Shown here: piece after piece, positions 1 through 5,567 of the stretch
How the letters are laid out: each line of letters starts with the position of its first letter
How positions within the stretch are numbered: the first letter of the stretch is position 1
NCBI GenBank assembly: GCA_028527945.1
Contig: JAQQAK010000062.1
Location: forward strand, 1-6,858
Length of the DNA stretch: 6,858 bases
Origin: Spirochaetaceae bacterium
GTDB taxonomy: Bacteria; Spirochaetota; Spirochaetia; UBA9216
Direction: 5' to 3'
The notes under the pieces: model-generated
Databases searched by the model: none
The model's input: only the letters and a program-made list of their open reading frames with translations
Told to the model about the DNA's origin: nothing
Translations under genes and position numbers: made by a program

Positions 1-2
1 GG

Positions 3-95
3 GATTATAAGTCAAGTTTAAAAGAAATTCTTATTCCTTGGCCAATATGTAAATACTCAAAAGAACAGATCTATGAACAACAAAAAATTGAGTAG
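3..95 (+). CDS. C-terminal end of an unidentified protein, cut by the window edge
   Basis: This frame is open from the window edge to a TAG stop at 93-95 and gives 30 residues (DYKSSLKEIL...EQQKIE). The other two forward frames have early stops or look less protein-like. The stop lies 15 bases before the attC-like site at 111-209, the usual place for the end of an integron cassette gene, so this is most likely the cargo of the preceding cassette. The stretch with IPWP and a charged, glutamine-rich end loosely resembles the C-terminal part of restriction-modification proteins (specificity subunits or N6-adenine methyltransferases often carry an IPxP segment). That resemblance is weak and the function should be treated as unknown. 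Confidence 0.5.
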   Translation, partial: DYKSSLKEILIPWPICKYSKEQIYEQQKIE

Positions 96-110
96 AAAAT
101 AAGATGCAAG

Positions 111-209
111 ATAACAAGCAAATATGCGGTTCCAGTGCGAAGACGCACCTTCACCCAAATTGATTTCGCTACGCTCAAGCAACTCCGAATATTTACGAGG
201 TTGTTATAC
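111..209 (+). repeat. attC-like integron cassette recombination site (complete)
   Basis: This imperfect inverted repeat has the layout of an attC site. The outer arms ATAACAA (111-117) and TTGTTAT (201-207) are perfect complements. Inside them, after unequal unpaired spacers (GC on the left, ACGAGG on the right), AAATAT-G-CGG (120-129) pairs with CCG-A-ATATTT (185-194), with one mismatched base in the arm. This is the R and L box arrangement with an asymmetric base that sets the folded strand. The central part contains a small hairpin, GTGCG-AAGA-CGCAC (135-148), and a TTCGCTACGCTC loop segment typical of such sites. The right-hand core is GTTATAC (203-209), so the cassette junction would fall after G203. 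The total length of about 99 bases fits attC sites. It sits just after one gene end and before the next gene on the same strand. Confidence 0.75.
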
Positions 210-355
210 GACATTGTCTCGCCAATGATAGCCATCGGGCGTATTTGTGCACGCCGTTTCTATATTTTGTAATATTTTGAATAAAGTTATTTCAGACAGA
301 CATAAGTTGTTTATAAAAAGTACTATGTAGATGCAGTGTCTGACTAAATCTCATG
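204..355 (+). other. cassette leader with a small GC hairpin (non-coding)
   Basis: This stretch runs from the presumed cassette junction to the candidate promoter and contains no supportable gene. It holds a short hairpin, GGCGT (238-242) with ACGCC (251-255), followed by a T-rich stretch (257-268). That could weakly terminate transcription entering from the upstream cassette. It also holds a 7-base inverted repeat, TCAGACA (292-298) with TGTCTGA (337-343), of unknown meaning. Neither is strong enough for a firm regulatory call. Confidence 0.35.
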
Positions 356-384
356 TTGGACTCTGATTTATTAAAATTTATAAA
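356..384 (+). promoter_or_regulatory. candidate sigma-70 promoter of the ankyrin cassette gene
   Basis: TTGGAC (356-361) and TATAAA (379-384) are separated by exactly 17 bases, and the -10 box lies about 46 bases before the start codon at 430. The -10 matches TATAAT at five of six positions, while the -35 matches TTGACA only in its first three bases. The flanks are very AT-rich, so chance matches are possible. An internal promoter would let this cassette be expressed regardless of its position in the array. Confidence 0.4.
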
Positions 385-429
385 TTAATGTAAGGTCAAT
401 GGTAATGTGCCTATTTATATGGAGGAATC

Positions 430-1860
430 ATGGATAAAGTATATATTAAAGTAAAGAATCTCATGCTGGAGAAGAAATACGCTGATGCTATCACACTATT
501 GGAAAAGAAGAGAAAGCTTAAAATCTCAAAACTAAATGAAGAAGAAATAAGTAATCCGGTAGTACTTCTACAGAATAAGGAGAAGGAAGGATTCTCTGAG
601 GTCGATGTTTTTTTTAATAGCGATCCAGTAGTTTTGTTAAATGACAATTTGAAGAAGGGTTTTCTTTTTGCAGGATGTATTGACGAGAATATTCCTTTAG
701 TTTCACAATTGGTTGATGAATCCATTGATCTTGGTGTCACAGATAACAGGGGGAAAACTCCTCTACACCATGCCACAAGCACAGGTTCAACAGAGCTGGT
801 GAAGCTTCTGGTCGATGCTGGTGCCAATCTTGATAGTCTCGACAGCCAGGGTAGTTCGCCCTTTTTCTCGATGTTCGGGTACAGGTCCAAAGAGGTTGAT
901 GGTGATTATGCACGTGATCTGGCAAGCAAGAGATGTGAGGTGGCAAAACTTCTCATCGAAAGAGGAGCTGATTATAAAGCAACCAACAGGAATGGTGAAA
1001 CACTTGTATATTATGCAATAGAAAGAGGGAACAGGGATATGCTGAATCTCTTTATTTCCAAGGGACTTTCTGTTAATACAAATGATATAAATAAATCATC
1101 TCCTTTAATACGTGTTGTAGCCATTGGTATCCCCGAAGAGAGGATGATTGAGTTTGCTGATATTCTTCTTAAGCATGGAGCGGACATAAACTACAAGTTT
1201 AATGTGCAGGGATCTGATAAAAATCTCTATACTCCCCTTCACTTTGCCGCAATTAACAACGCTGATATCAGCCGGATAGTTGAGATGTATATCCGTCATG
1301 GGGCAGATATCAATGCATTAACCTCATATAACGAAACTCCTCTTCATCTTGCTGTTAAAAAAAGAAAGATTGAAACAGTTCGTGTTCTTCTGGAAAATGG
1401 TGCCGACCCTACTATGTATGATCTCTATGGGGCATCTTCTCTGTTGTACGCCAAAGCTTTTAATCAATCAGAAATCGAATCTTTATTTCCAAAAGAGAAC
1501 TATTCATTATATGAGCCTGAATTTGTGAAGGGATCGGAAAATGGGGAAAATCTGCTTCATGTTATCTCTGAGAACAGGGAATGTGATTCTGAATTTATTA
1601 CAATGTTGTTGGAAGCTGGATGTTTCATAGACCAGAGAGAGAAAGACGGCTATACCCCCCTTTGCCTTGCTGCTCTATGGGGAAACTATCAAGCTGCAAA
1701 GATTTTACTTGGCCATGGTGCTGATCCTAACATACAAACAGAAAATGGAAAGACTGCTTTAGACCAGGCCCTTTCTCACAGAGAAGAAGAGGTCTACTTG
1801 AATATTATCGGGTTATTACAGGAATATGGTGGGAAAATGGGAAGAGAACTTGATCCATAA
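430..1860 (+). CDS. ankyrin-repeat protein (476 residues), integron cassette cargo
   Basis: The protein is almost entirely ankyrin repeats, which form a stacked helical scaffold for protein-protein binding. Typical repeat cores are visible: GKTPLHHA (108-115), LLVDAGANLD (126-135), LLIERGADY (174-182), LLKHGADIN (246-254), TPLHFAA (268-274), RHGADINAL (289-297), TPLHLAVKK (303-311), LLENGADP (320-327), GYTPLCLAA (407-415), LLGHGADPN (426-434) and GKTALDQA (440-447). That makes about nine or ten repeats, some degenerate (around 139-170, 333-370). The N-terminal 75 residues are charged, helical-looking and without repeats. There is no signal peptide or membrane segment, so a cytoplasmic place is expected. 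The ATG has a good ribosome binding site (GGAGG, 421-425). It is alone between two attC-like elements. Its partner is unknown; possible roles include an immunity, antitoxin-like or effector-binding protein, but nothing in the sequence decides this. Confidence 0.92.
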   Translation: MDKVYIKVKNLMLEKKYADAITLLEKKRKLKISKLNEEEISNPVVLLQNKEKEGFSEVDVFFNSDPVVLLNDNLKKGFLFAGCIDENIPLVSQLVDESIDLGVTDNRGKTPLHHATSTGSTELVKLLVDAGANLDSLDSQGSSPFFSMFGYRSKEVDGDYARDLASKRCEVAKLLIERGADYKATNRNGETLVYYAIERGNRDMLNLFISKGLSVNTNDINKSSPLIRVVAIGIPEERMIEFADILLKHGADINYKFNVQGSDKNLYTPLHFAAINNADISRIVEMYIRHGADINALTSYNETPLHLAVKKRKIETVRVLLENGADPTMYDLYGASSLLYAKAFNQSEIESLFPKENYSLYEPEFVKGSENGENLLHVISENRECDSEFITMLLEAGCFIDQREKDGYTPLCLAALWGNYQAAKILLGHGADPNIQTENGKTALDQALSHREEEVYLNIIGLLQEYGGKMGRELDP

Positions 1861-1888
1861 GAACAATGGTTATGGCGAGCTTCCTACA

Positions 1889-1950
1889 CATAACAAATGG
1901 CAAACGCTGTGCTCCTCAGCCAGCATTGCTGGCTTGCGGTGTTCGGATTA
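1889..1950 (+). repeat. incomplete attC-like site (left arm and central stem only)
   Basis: The sequence begins 29 bases after the ankyrin stop with CATAACAA (1889-1896), the same ATAACAA arm as the complete site at 111. It continues into a strong central stem, AGCCAGC (1918-1924), loop ATT, GCTGGCT (1928-1934), flanked by CGCTGTGCTC and GCGGTGTTCGG. The right-hand arm, which should end in TTGTTAT, is missing: the sequence passes into unrelated AT-rich DNA at about 1950. A 9-base complement of the inner left arm, GTTTGCCAT, occurs at 2073-2081, but no R box follows it. The simplest reading is a truncated attC left by a deletion or insertion at the end of the cassette. Confidence 0.5.
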
Positions 1951-2031
1951 CACCAAATCTGGGGTATCCTTAGATATAAAAATCCAGATGATTTTCATAA
2001 ATTATTAGAGGATCTATTTCTTCTTGAGTAA
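1897..2031 (+). CDS. 44-residue ORF reading from the half attC site; probably a fused gene remnant
   Basis: An ATG at 1897 opens a 44-residue frame that crosses the attC stem (residues such as LLSQHCWLAVFGL) and ends with a hydrophilic, protein-like tail (RYKNPDDFHKLLEDLFLLE) before TAA at 2029-2031. The start lies inside the attC arm and has no ribosome binding site, so it is unlikely to be a genuine start. The tail from about 1946 looks more like the true C-terminal end of an older gene whose upstream part was lost when the junction formed. I do not recognise the family. It could also be an accidental open frame, as short frames through attC stems are commonly annotated. Confidence 0.25.
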   Translation: MANAVLLSQHCWLAVFGLHQIWGILRYKNPDDFHKLLEDLFLLE

Positions 2032-2427
2032 ATTATCTTTTTACATAGTATCCCATTTTTTAAGCGCTATAGGTTTGCCATAAAAAATGTAAGATATCAG
2101 AAACAGTTTGCAAATTTGCAGTAAGAACGGTAAAATAAAAAAGTTGGTGAAAAAAAACATTTTTAAGTTGTTTCTTGTTTTAGAAATACTTTTTTACATG
2201 GAAATAAGCATATTAAAACTCCATGGCGTAGAGTGCTGCTTACTCATGTTTAGTCCAACTCGAAAAGTATCATGGTCTGAGATTAAGATACTCTCCTAAG
2301 CGTTATAAGAAATTAGCACCAATGCATTTTTTATTCAAAGAAGATAAATTCTAATGGACGTAAAATGAAACTGCAAATGATTAACGGTAGATGAAAAGTA
2401 AATGATTACAAGGCACAAAGGATTTAT
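2032..2427 (+). other. AT-rich stretch without an intact gene; possible eroded coding remnants
   Basis: No intact gene is supported here. A TTG-started 63-codon frame at 2108-2299 lacks a ribosome binding site and looks like chance. Two neighbouring open stretches look slightly more protein-like: 2167-2250 (ending KTPWRRVLLTHV before TAG) and, one frame away, 2232-2354 (including LRLRYSPKRYKKLAPMHF before TAA). Together they could be a frameshifted, decayed gene end. A perfect 12-base palindrome, TGCAAATTTGCA, lies at 2109-2120. Two near-identical 11-mers, TAAGCG(C/T)TATA, lie at 2061-2071 and 2297-2307. No convincing promoter for the following gene was found. Confidence 0.3.
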
Positions 2428-3297
2428 GTGACAGCTGTGAAAAGCATTTTATCAAATATAATTACAACTTTTTTTTCAAAAGAATTTGAGGGGTGTTTTG
2501 ATAAAGAGAAGCAGACCGTAGATTTCGTATTTTTATTTTCAAACGAACATTTTTTACTGAATATTCCGATGGTAGTTGCCTCCTGTTATGGGGTTTCTAT
2601 TCCTGAACATCTTTTTGAAAATGATACCTACCAAAAGGTATTGAGACAAAAATTACAGCAATTAGATGATTTACAAGGAGAAGAAGGTACCCCCGTTTCG
2701 CAAATTGTGGATGTGTTTATCCACACGCTTGATTGGAATGTTGAGGTGTTAAATGCTCCGACTCCCGGAGCGATTTTTACGCCCGTTCGGCTACAAACAA
2801 CAGACGAGCTGGTGAAGGGGCTAGGGTACGATGACTCCTCAATGGTTTACTATACAGACCGAAATAATACCTACTTTATATCTCCGCTTGGAAAACCAAC
2901 ATCAGAAGAACTCGTTTCGTATTTTTTAAGACAGAACTGTGATCAACACGAGTACAGCGATTTCTATAAGTTGCCCAAAGCGGACGCGGTTGTTCTGGCC
3001 AAACAAATGATTCAGTTTGAATGCAAGCAAAAAATGAAAGAGGTCTCATTAAATCCGCAGAGAGTTAGAGATGATGAGACCACGCATCGATACGCCCAGC
3101 AGCTGTTTGCATTTTTGGGTGAAGATTCAGATTATTTTACGAACGCCGAAAGGAGGACAGATCCGTTCCGACACCCAGGGCATATGCGTTACAACGGCGA
3201 ACACATAGCTGGTTGTGACAGCCTTTGTTTTTTAGCAATGAATCATTCGTATTTGATTTTTGTAGAACAATTTTGGAATAACTACTGCGAGTCGTAG
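2428..3297 (+). CDS. hypothetical protein of unknown function (289 residues)
   Basis: I do not recognise this protein. The start is GTG (2428) with a well-placed AAAGGA site at 2417-2422; the frame is closed upstream by TGA at 2392-2394 and no in-frame ATG lies between, so the start is fairly secure. There is no signal peptide and no clear membrane segment, although the N-terminal 60 residues alternate hydrophobic and charged stretches and suggest an alpha/beta fold. The middle (about 60-85) is glutamine- and leucine-rich and helical. Residues 130-158 (GLGYDD, YYTDRNNTYFISPLGKP) look like beta strands. The C-terminal part holds most of the histidines and cysteines (FRHPGHMRYNGEHIAGCDSLCF, about 247-268), a possible metal site. 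The coding sequence appears less AT-rich than its neighbours, hinting at separate acquisition. It stands alone, with long non-coding stretches on both sides. Confidence 0.8.
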   Translation: MTAVKSILSNIITTFFSKEFEGCFDKEKQTVDFVFLFSNEHFLLNIPMVVASCYGVSIPEHLFENDTYQKVLRQKLQQLDDLQGEEGTPVSQIVDVFIHTLDWNVEVLNAPTPGAIFTPVRLQTTDELVKGLGYDDSSMVYYTDRNNTYFISPLGKPTSEELVSYFLRQNCDQHEYSDFYKLPKADAVVLAKQMIQFECKQKMKEVSLNPQRVRDDETTHRYAQQLFAFLGEDSDYFTNAERRTDPFRHPGHMRYNGEHIAGCDSLCFLAMNHSYLIFVEQFWNNYCES

Positions 3298-3599
3298 CTT
3301 TCATCGTTTACATTTTTGGGATAACAATAATTAGGGTTAATGATAGGAAAAAGTTATTTTTTCTGTCAAAGGAATTTTCGTCCAAAATGGCTGTTGGTTC
3401 CCTGTAAAGTAAAATGTGAGTTTAGTAATTGAAATAGATTCATCCATATAATCTTATTACTTGATAGGATAATCCTATTATGCTTTGGTATTTTTTTAAT
3501 CGGTATCTACTTCCTCTCGTTATAATTCAGGGCGGGATTTAATGTCTTTTCTATCTAAAGTTTTCGCTGAATCTTGTAATTTCTAATAAAACATATAGT
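3298..3599 (+). other. 302-base intergenic stretch with an operator-like palindrome
   Basis: No gene is visible on either strand. A nearly perfect palindrome, ATAGGAT-A-ATCCTAT, lies at 3464-3478 and partly overlaps a TATTAT (3476-3481) that could serve as a -10 box. This would suit a repressor or autoregulatory site for the AraC-type gene that follows, but the distance to the start codon is about 120 bases. Other TATAAT matches (3447-3452 and 3521-3526) lack a reasonable -35 box at the right distance. No attC-like structure was found here, although ATAACAA occurs once at 3321-3327. Confidence 0.3.
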
Positions 3600-4352
3600 A
3601 TGAAAAATATGCATGTTTATAACTTGATAGCACCGCCTCCTTTTATGGAAGATTATATTAAAACTTTTTGGACGTTCTCTTATGATCAATTTGTAAAACA
3701 GAAATATTCAATACTTCCAGATGGCTATTTTGATTTAATGTATATTTTTGAAGGTGATAAACTAGTTAATACAAGCCTTACCGGACTTTGGGAAAATAAG
3801 GTTGATATAACGTATACAAAACCTGTTAAAGTCCTTGGAATCAGATTTAAACCAGCTGCGGCTACAACAATCTTCAAGTTTCCTATTAATGAAATAATTA
3901 ACAGCTCCATAGCGCTTGATAATAATGAGTTAATTCCCTCTGCAGAACAATTAGCCAATATTGTTCCTTTTAAGACTTCAGATGGTATTCGTTTAATACA
4001 AGATTACTATTCTGACAAAATTAGCAGGAATGTTGACAGCGGAAAATTAAATTTGTTTAAGCATCTTGATTCTTCACAAGGTTTACAATCGCTTGATTCA
4101 TTGACATTGGATATGGGAATAAGTCCCCGCCAGCTTCAGCGAAAAATCAATAATATTATAGGAATTCCTCCTAAAAAATATTTAAAAATACTACGCTTTC
4201 GTAATTATTGTGAGAACGCAGTTGCGGATACATACTATGATCAGTCTCATTTGATAAAGGATTTTAAACAATTTTGCGAAGAGTCTCCAGAAAAGATTAA
4301 AAACAAAAAAGGTGTCCGATTTTTACAATACAATAATTTTTTTAATAAATAG
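3600..4352 (+). CDS. AraC-family transcriptional regulator with shortened DNA-binding domain
   Basis: The N-terminal half resembles the DUF6597-type sensor domain found in many AraC regulators: LPDGYFDLMYIF (39-50) and GIRFKPAAA (80-88) are its usual signatures. The C-terminal half is the AraC DNA-binding domain. The first helix-turn-helix is clear (DMGISPRQLQRKI, 171-183, then GIPPKKYLKILRF, 188-200). The second keeps its last part, YYDQSHLIKDFKQF (212-225), followed by the usual SPEKI. Between RF (199-200) and DQSH only 13 residues remain, where family members usually have around 25, so much of the linker and first helix of the second motif seems to be missing. DNA binding may be altered or lost. 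ATG at 3600 has no clear ribosome binding site, and ATG at 3609 is an alternative. The VOC gene follows after 31 bases and is its likely partner or target. Confidence 0.85.
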   Translation: MKNMHVYNLIAPPPFMEDYIKTFWTFSYDQFVKQKYSILPDGYFDLMYIFEGDKLVNTSLTGLWENKVDITYTKPVKVLGIRFKPAAATTIFKFPINEIINSSIALDNNELIPSAEQLANIVPFKTSDGIRLIQDYYSDKISRNVDSGKLNLFKHLDSSQGLQSLDSLTLDMGISPRQLQRKINNIIGIPPKKYLKILRFRNYCENAVADTYYDQSHLIKDFKQFCEESPEKIKNKKGVRFLQYNNFFNK

Positions 4353-4383
4353 AATTAAATAAATATTTTTGAGGAGTTTTATG

Positions 4384-4863
4384 ATGAAATATGTTGCGCC
4401 CTGTATTGCTGTTAATAATATTGAGGAGTCCAGAGATTTTTATGAGAATTTGCTGGGGCAGAGAGTTAAATATGATTTTGGTGAGAATATCACCTATGAG
4501 GGGATGTTTTCTATACAATTAAAACCTCATTTTGCTAAAATGATCAATTTGTCAACTGATGAACTTAAAACAAAACCGAATAATTTTGAAATAACATTTG
4601 AAACTGAAGATTTGGATGCTTTTATCAAGAAGCTAAAGAACTCTAAATACGATGTCGTTTATTTGCATGATATTATAGAACATGAATGGGGGCAGAGAGT
4701 TATTCGTTTCTACGATCCAAGTCAAAATGTGATTGAAGTTGGTGAAGATATGAAAGTTGTCTGCATAAGATATTTAAATAAAGGTATGTCTATAGAAGAA
4801 ACAGCAGCAAAGACTCAATTTCCTGTTGAATTTGTGAAAAACTGTAAAAAACAGCATTCATAG
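4384..4863 (+). CDS. VOC superfamily (glyoxalase/bleomycin-resistance fold) protein
   Basis: The 159-residue protein starts with the classic first beta-alpha module (VAPCIAVNNIEESRDFYENLLG, residues 4-25) and closes the fold with HEWGQRVIRFYDPSQNVIEVGE (100-121). Such proteins bind, isomerise or open small molecules using a metal, or bind and sequester drugs; the substrate cannot be read from the sequence. The tail (122-159, LNKGMSIEETAAKTQFPVEFVKNC) is a helical extension seen in a subgroup of this superfamily. Start choice: the Shine-Dalgarno GAGGAG (4371-4376) rules out the in-frame TTG at 4369. Of the two adjacent ATGs (4381, 4384), the second has the better 7-base spacing and gives the usual MK start. 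The gene follows the AraC-type regulator closely and is probably co-transcribed with it. Confidence 0.88.
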   Translation: MKYVAPCIAVNNIEESRDFYENLLGQRVKYDFGENITYEGMFSIQLKPHFAKMINLSTDELKTKPNNFEITFETEDLDAFIKKLKNSKYDVVYLHDIIEHEWGQRVIRFYDPSQNVIEVGEDMKVVCIRYLNKGMSIEETAAKTQFPVEFVKNCKKQHS

Positions 4864-4921
4864 ATAAAATTAGAATTTTATCTGTGAAATATACTCTTAA
4901 TAATCCATATTAAGAGTATAT
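4862..4921 (+). terminator. two tandem AT-rich hairpins after the VOC gene
   Basis: The first inverted repeat pairs AGATAAAATT (4862-4871) with AATTTTATCT (4874-4883) and overlaps the VOC stop codon. The second pairs 4889-4902 (ATATACTCTTAATA) with 4908-4921 as a perfect 14-base stem around a 5-base loop. Two such stems directly after a stop suggest transcription termination or protection of the message 3' end. The stems are AT-rich and the second is not followed by a T-run, so they are not classical rho-independent terminators. The second could also be a protein-binding site upstream of the next gene. Confidence 0.5.
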
Positions 4922-5023
4922 CTATGCCCCCTTTACAAGAGATGATTATAAGAAGAAAATAAAATAGATCAATAAATTCTATTATGCATTTGGAGCAATA
5001 TTTAAGCAGAAAAAGAGGAATCC

Positions 5024-5467
5024 ATGAATAGTTCTGAAATTGGAGTTAATAAGTTTATAGAAGGATATAACTGTGCTCAGTCTGTTTTGTTCAGTTTATC
5101 TGAATACACAGATTTATCAGAAGATTTTTCTTTAAAAGTTGCAACCGGATTTGGCGGCGGAATGGGCCGTACTCAGCATGTTTGTGGGGCAGTTTCAGGC
5201 GGGATTCTTGCTTTGAACCTTTTATATGGAAGAGGGTTGTCTGATGGAAAAGATAAACAAGATGATGTTTATATAAAGGTTAGAGAATTAATCAAAAAAT
5301 TTGAAACAGAAAATGATACAATTATTTGTAAAGAACTATTAGATGGATGTAGCTTGCTGACGGATGAAGGCCGGGAGCGGTATCGTTCTAAGGGAATGAA
5401 TAAAAAATGTCATAGTTATATAGCCAGTGTAATTGAGATAGTTAAGGAAATTATAGAAACGAATTAA
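5024..5467 (+). CDS. C_GCAxxG_C_C family putative redox protein
   Basis: The 147-residue length and cysteine pattern match this small family of presumed redox-active proteins. Cys17 sits in GYNCAQSV (14-21). A glycine-rich segment, GFGGGMGR (42-49), leads to the CGAxxG motif (CGAVSG, 54-59). Further cysteines lie at 102 and 109 (CKELLDGC) and at 129 (KKCHSY). No signal peptide is seen; residues 52-68 are moderately hydrophobic but probably not membrane-spanning. The exact reaction is unknown for the family; thiol or metal-centre chemistry is inferred from the cysteines. The ATG has a good GAGGA site (5015-5019). It is separated from the VOC gene by two hairpins, so it likely has its own promoter; TTTACA (4932-4937) and GAAAAT (4955-4960), 17 bases apart, are a weak candidate. 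Confidence 0.9.
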   Translation: MNSSEIGVNKFIEGYNCAQSVLFSLSEYTDLSEDFSLKVATGFGGGMGRTQHVCGAVSGGILALNLLYGRGLSDGKDKQDDVYIKVRELIKKFETENDTIICKELLDGCSLLTDEGRERYRSKGMNKKCHSYIASVIEIVKEIIETN

Positions 5468-5488
5468 GGAGCTTTGTTCTTGGGCTCT

Positions 5489-5516
5489 TTGAAACAGACA
5501 ATGATATGTTTATCAT
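5489..5516 (+). promoter_or_regulatory. candidate promoter of the methyltransferase gene with overlapping palindrome
   Basis: TTGAAA (5489-5494) and TATCAT (5511-5516) each match the sigma-70 consensus at five of six positions, with a 16-base spacer, about 51 bases before the start codon at 5568. An inverted repeat, ATGATA-TGTT-TATCAT (5501-5516), covers the spacer end and the whole -10 box, a position where a repressor could act. The region is AT-rich, so a chance match cannot be excluded. Confidence 0.4.
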
Positions 5517-5567
5517 GTTTAGATAAAATACAAAAAGTCTACGTTATGTGGATAACAAAGGAAACAA

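Noticed and set aside
411..1299. Open frames on the minus strand and in another plus frame inside the ankyrin gene
   Set aside because: They lie within a clearly coding ankyrin-repeat frame, and their translations resemble no protein.
2108..2299. 63-codon open frame starting with TTG
   Set aside because: There is no ribosome binding site, the start lies in a palindrome, and the lysine- and phenylalanine-rich translation is typical of chance frames in AT-rich DNA.
3321..3365. ATAACAA followed by AGTTATTT as a possible third attC
   Set aside because: The segment between them does not form paired inner arms, and no GTTRRRY-like core follows.
5460..5490. GAGC/GCTC pairing after the C_GCAxxG_C_C gene as a terminator
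   Set aside because: The stem is only about four bases with a long loop and no T-run.
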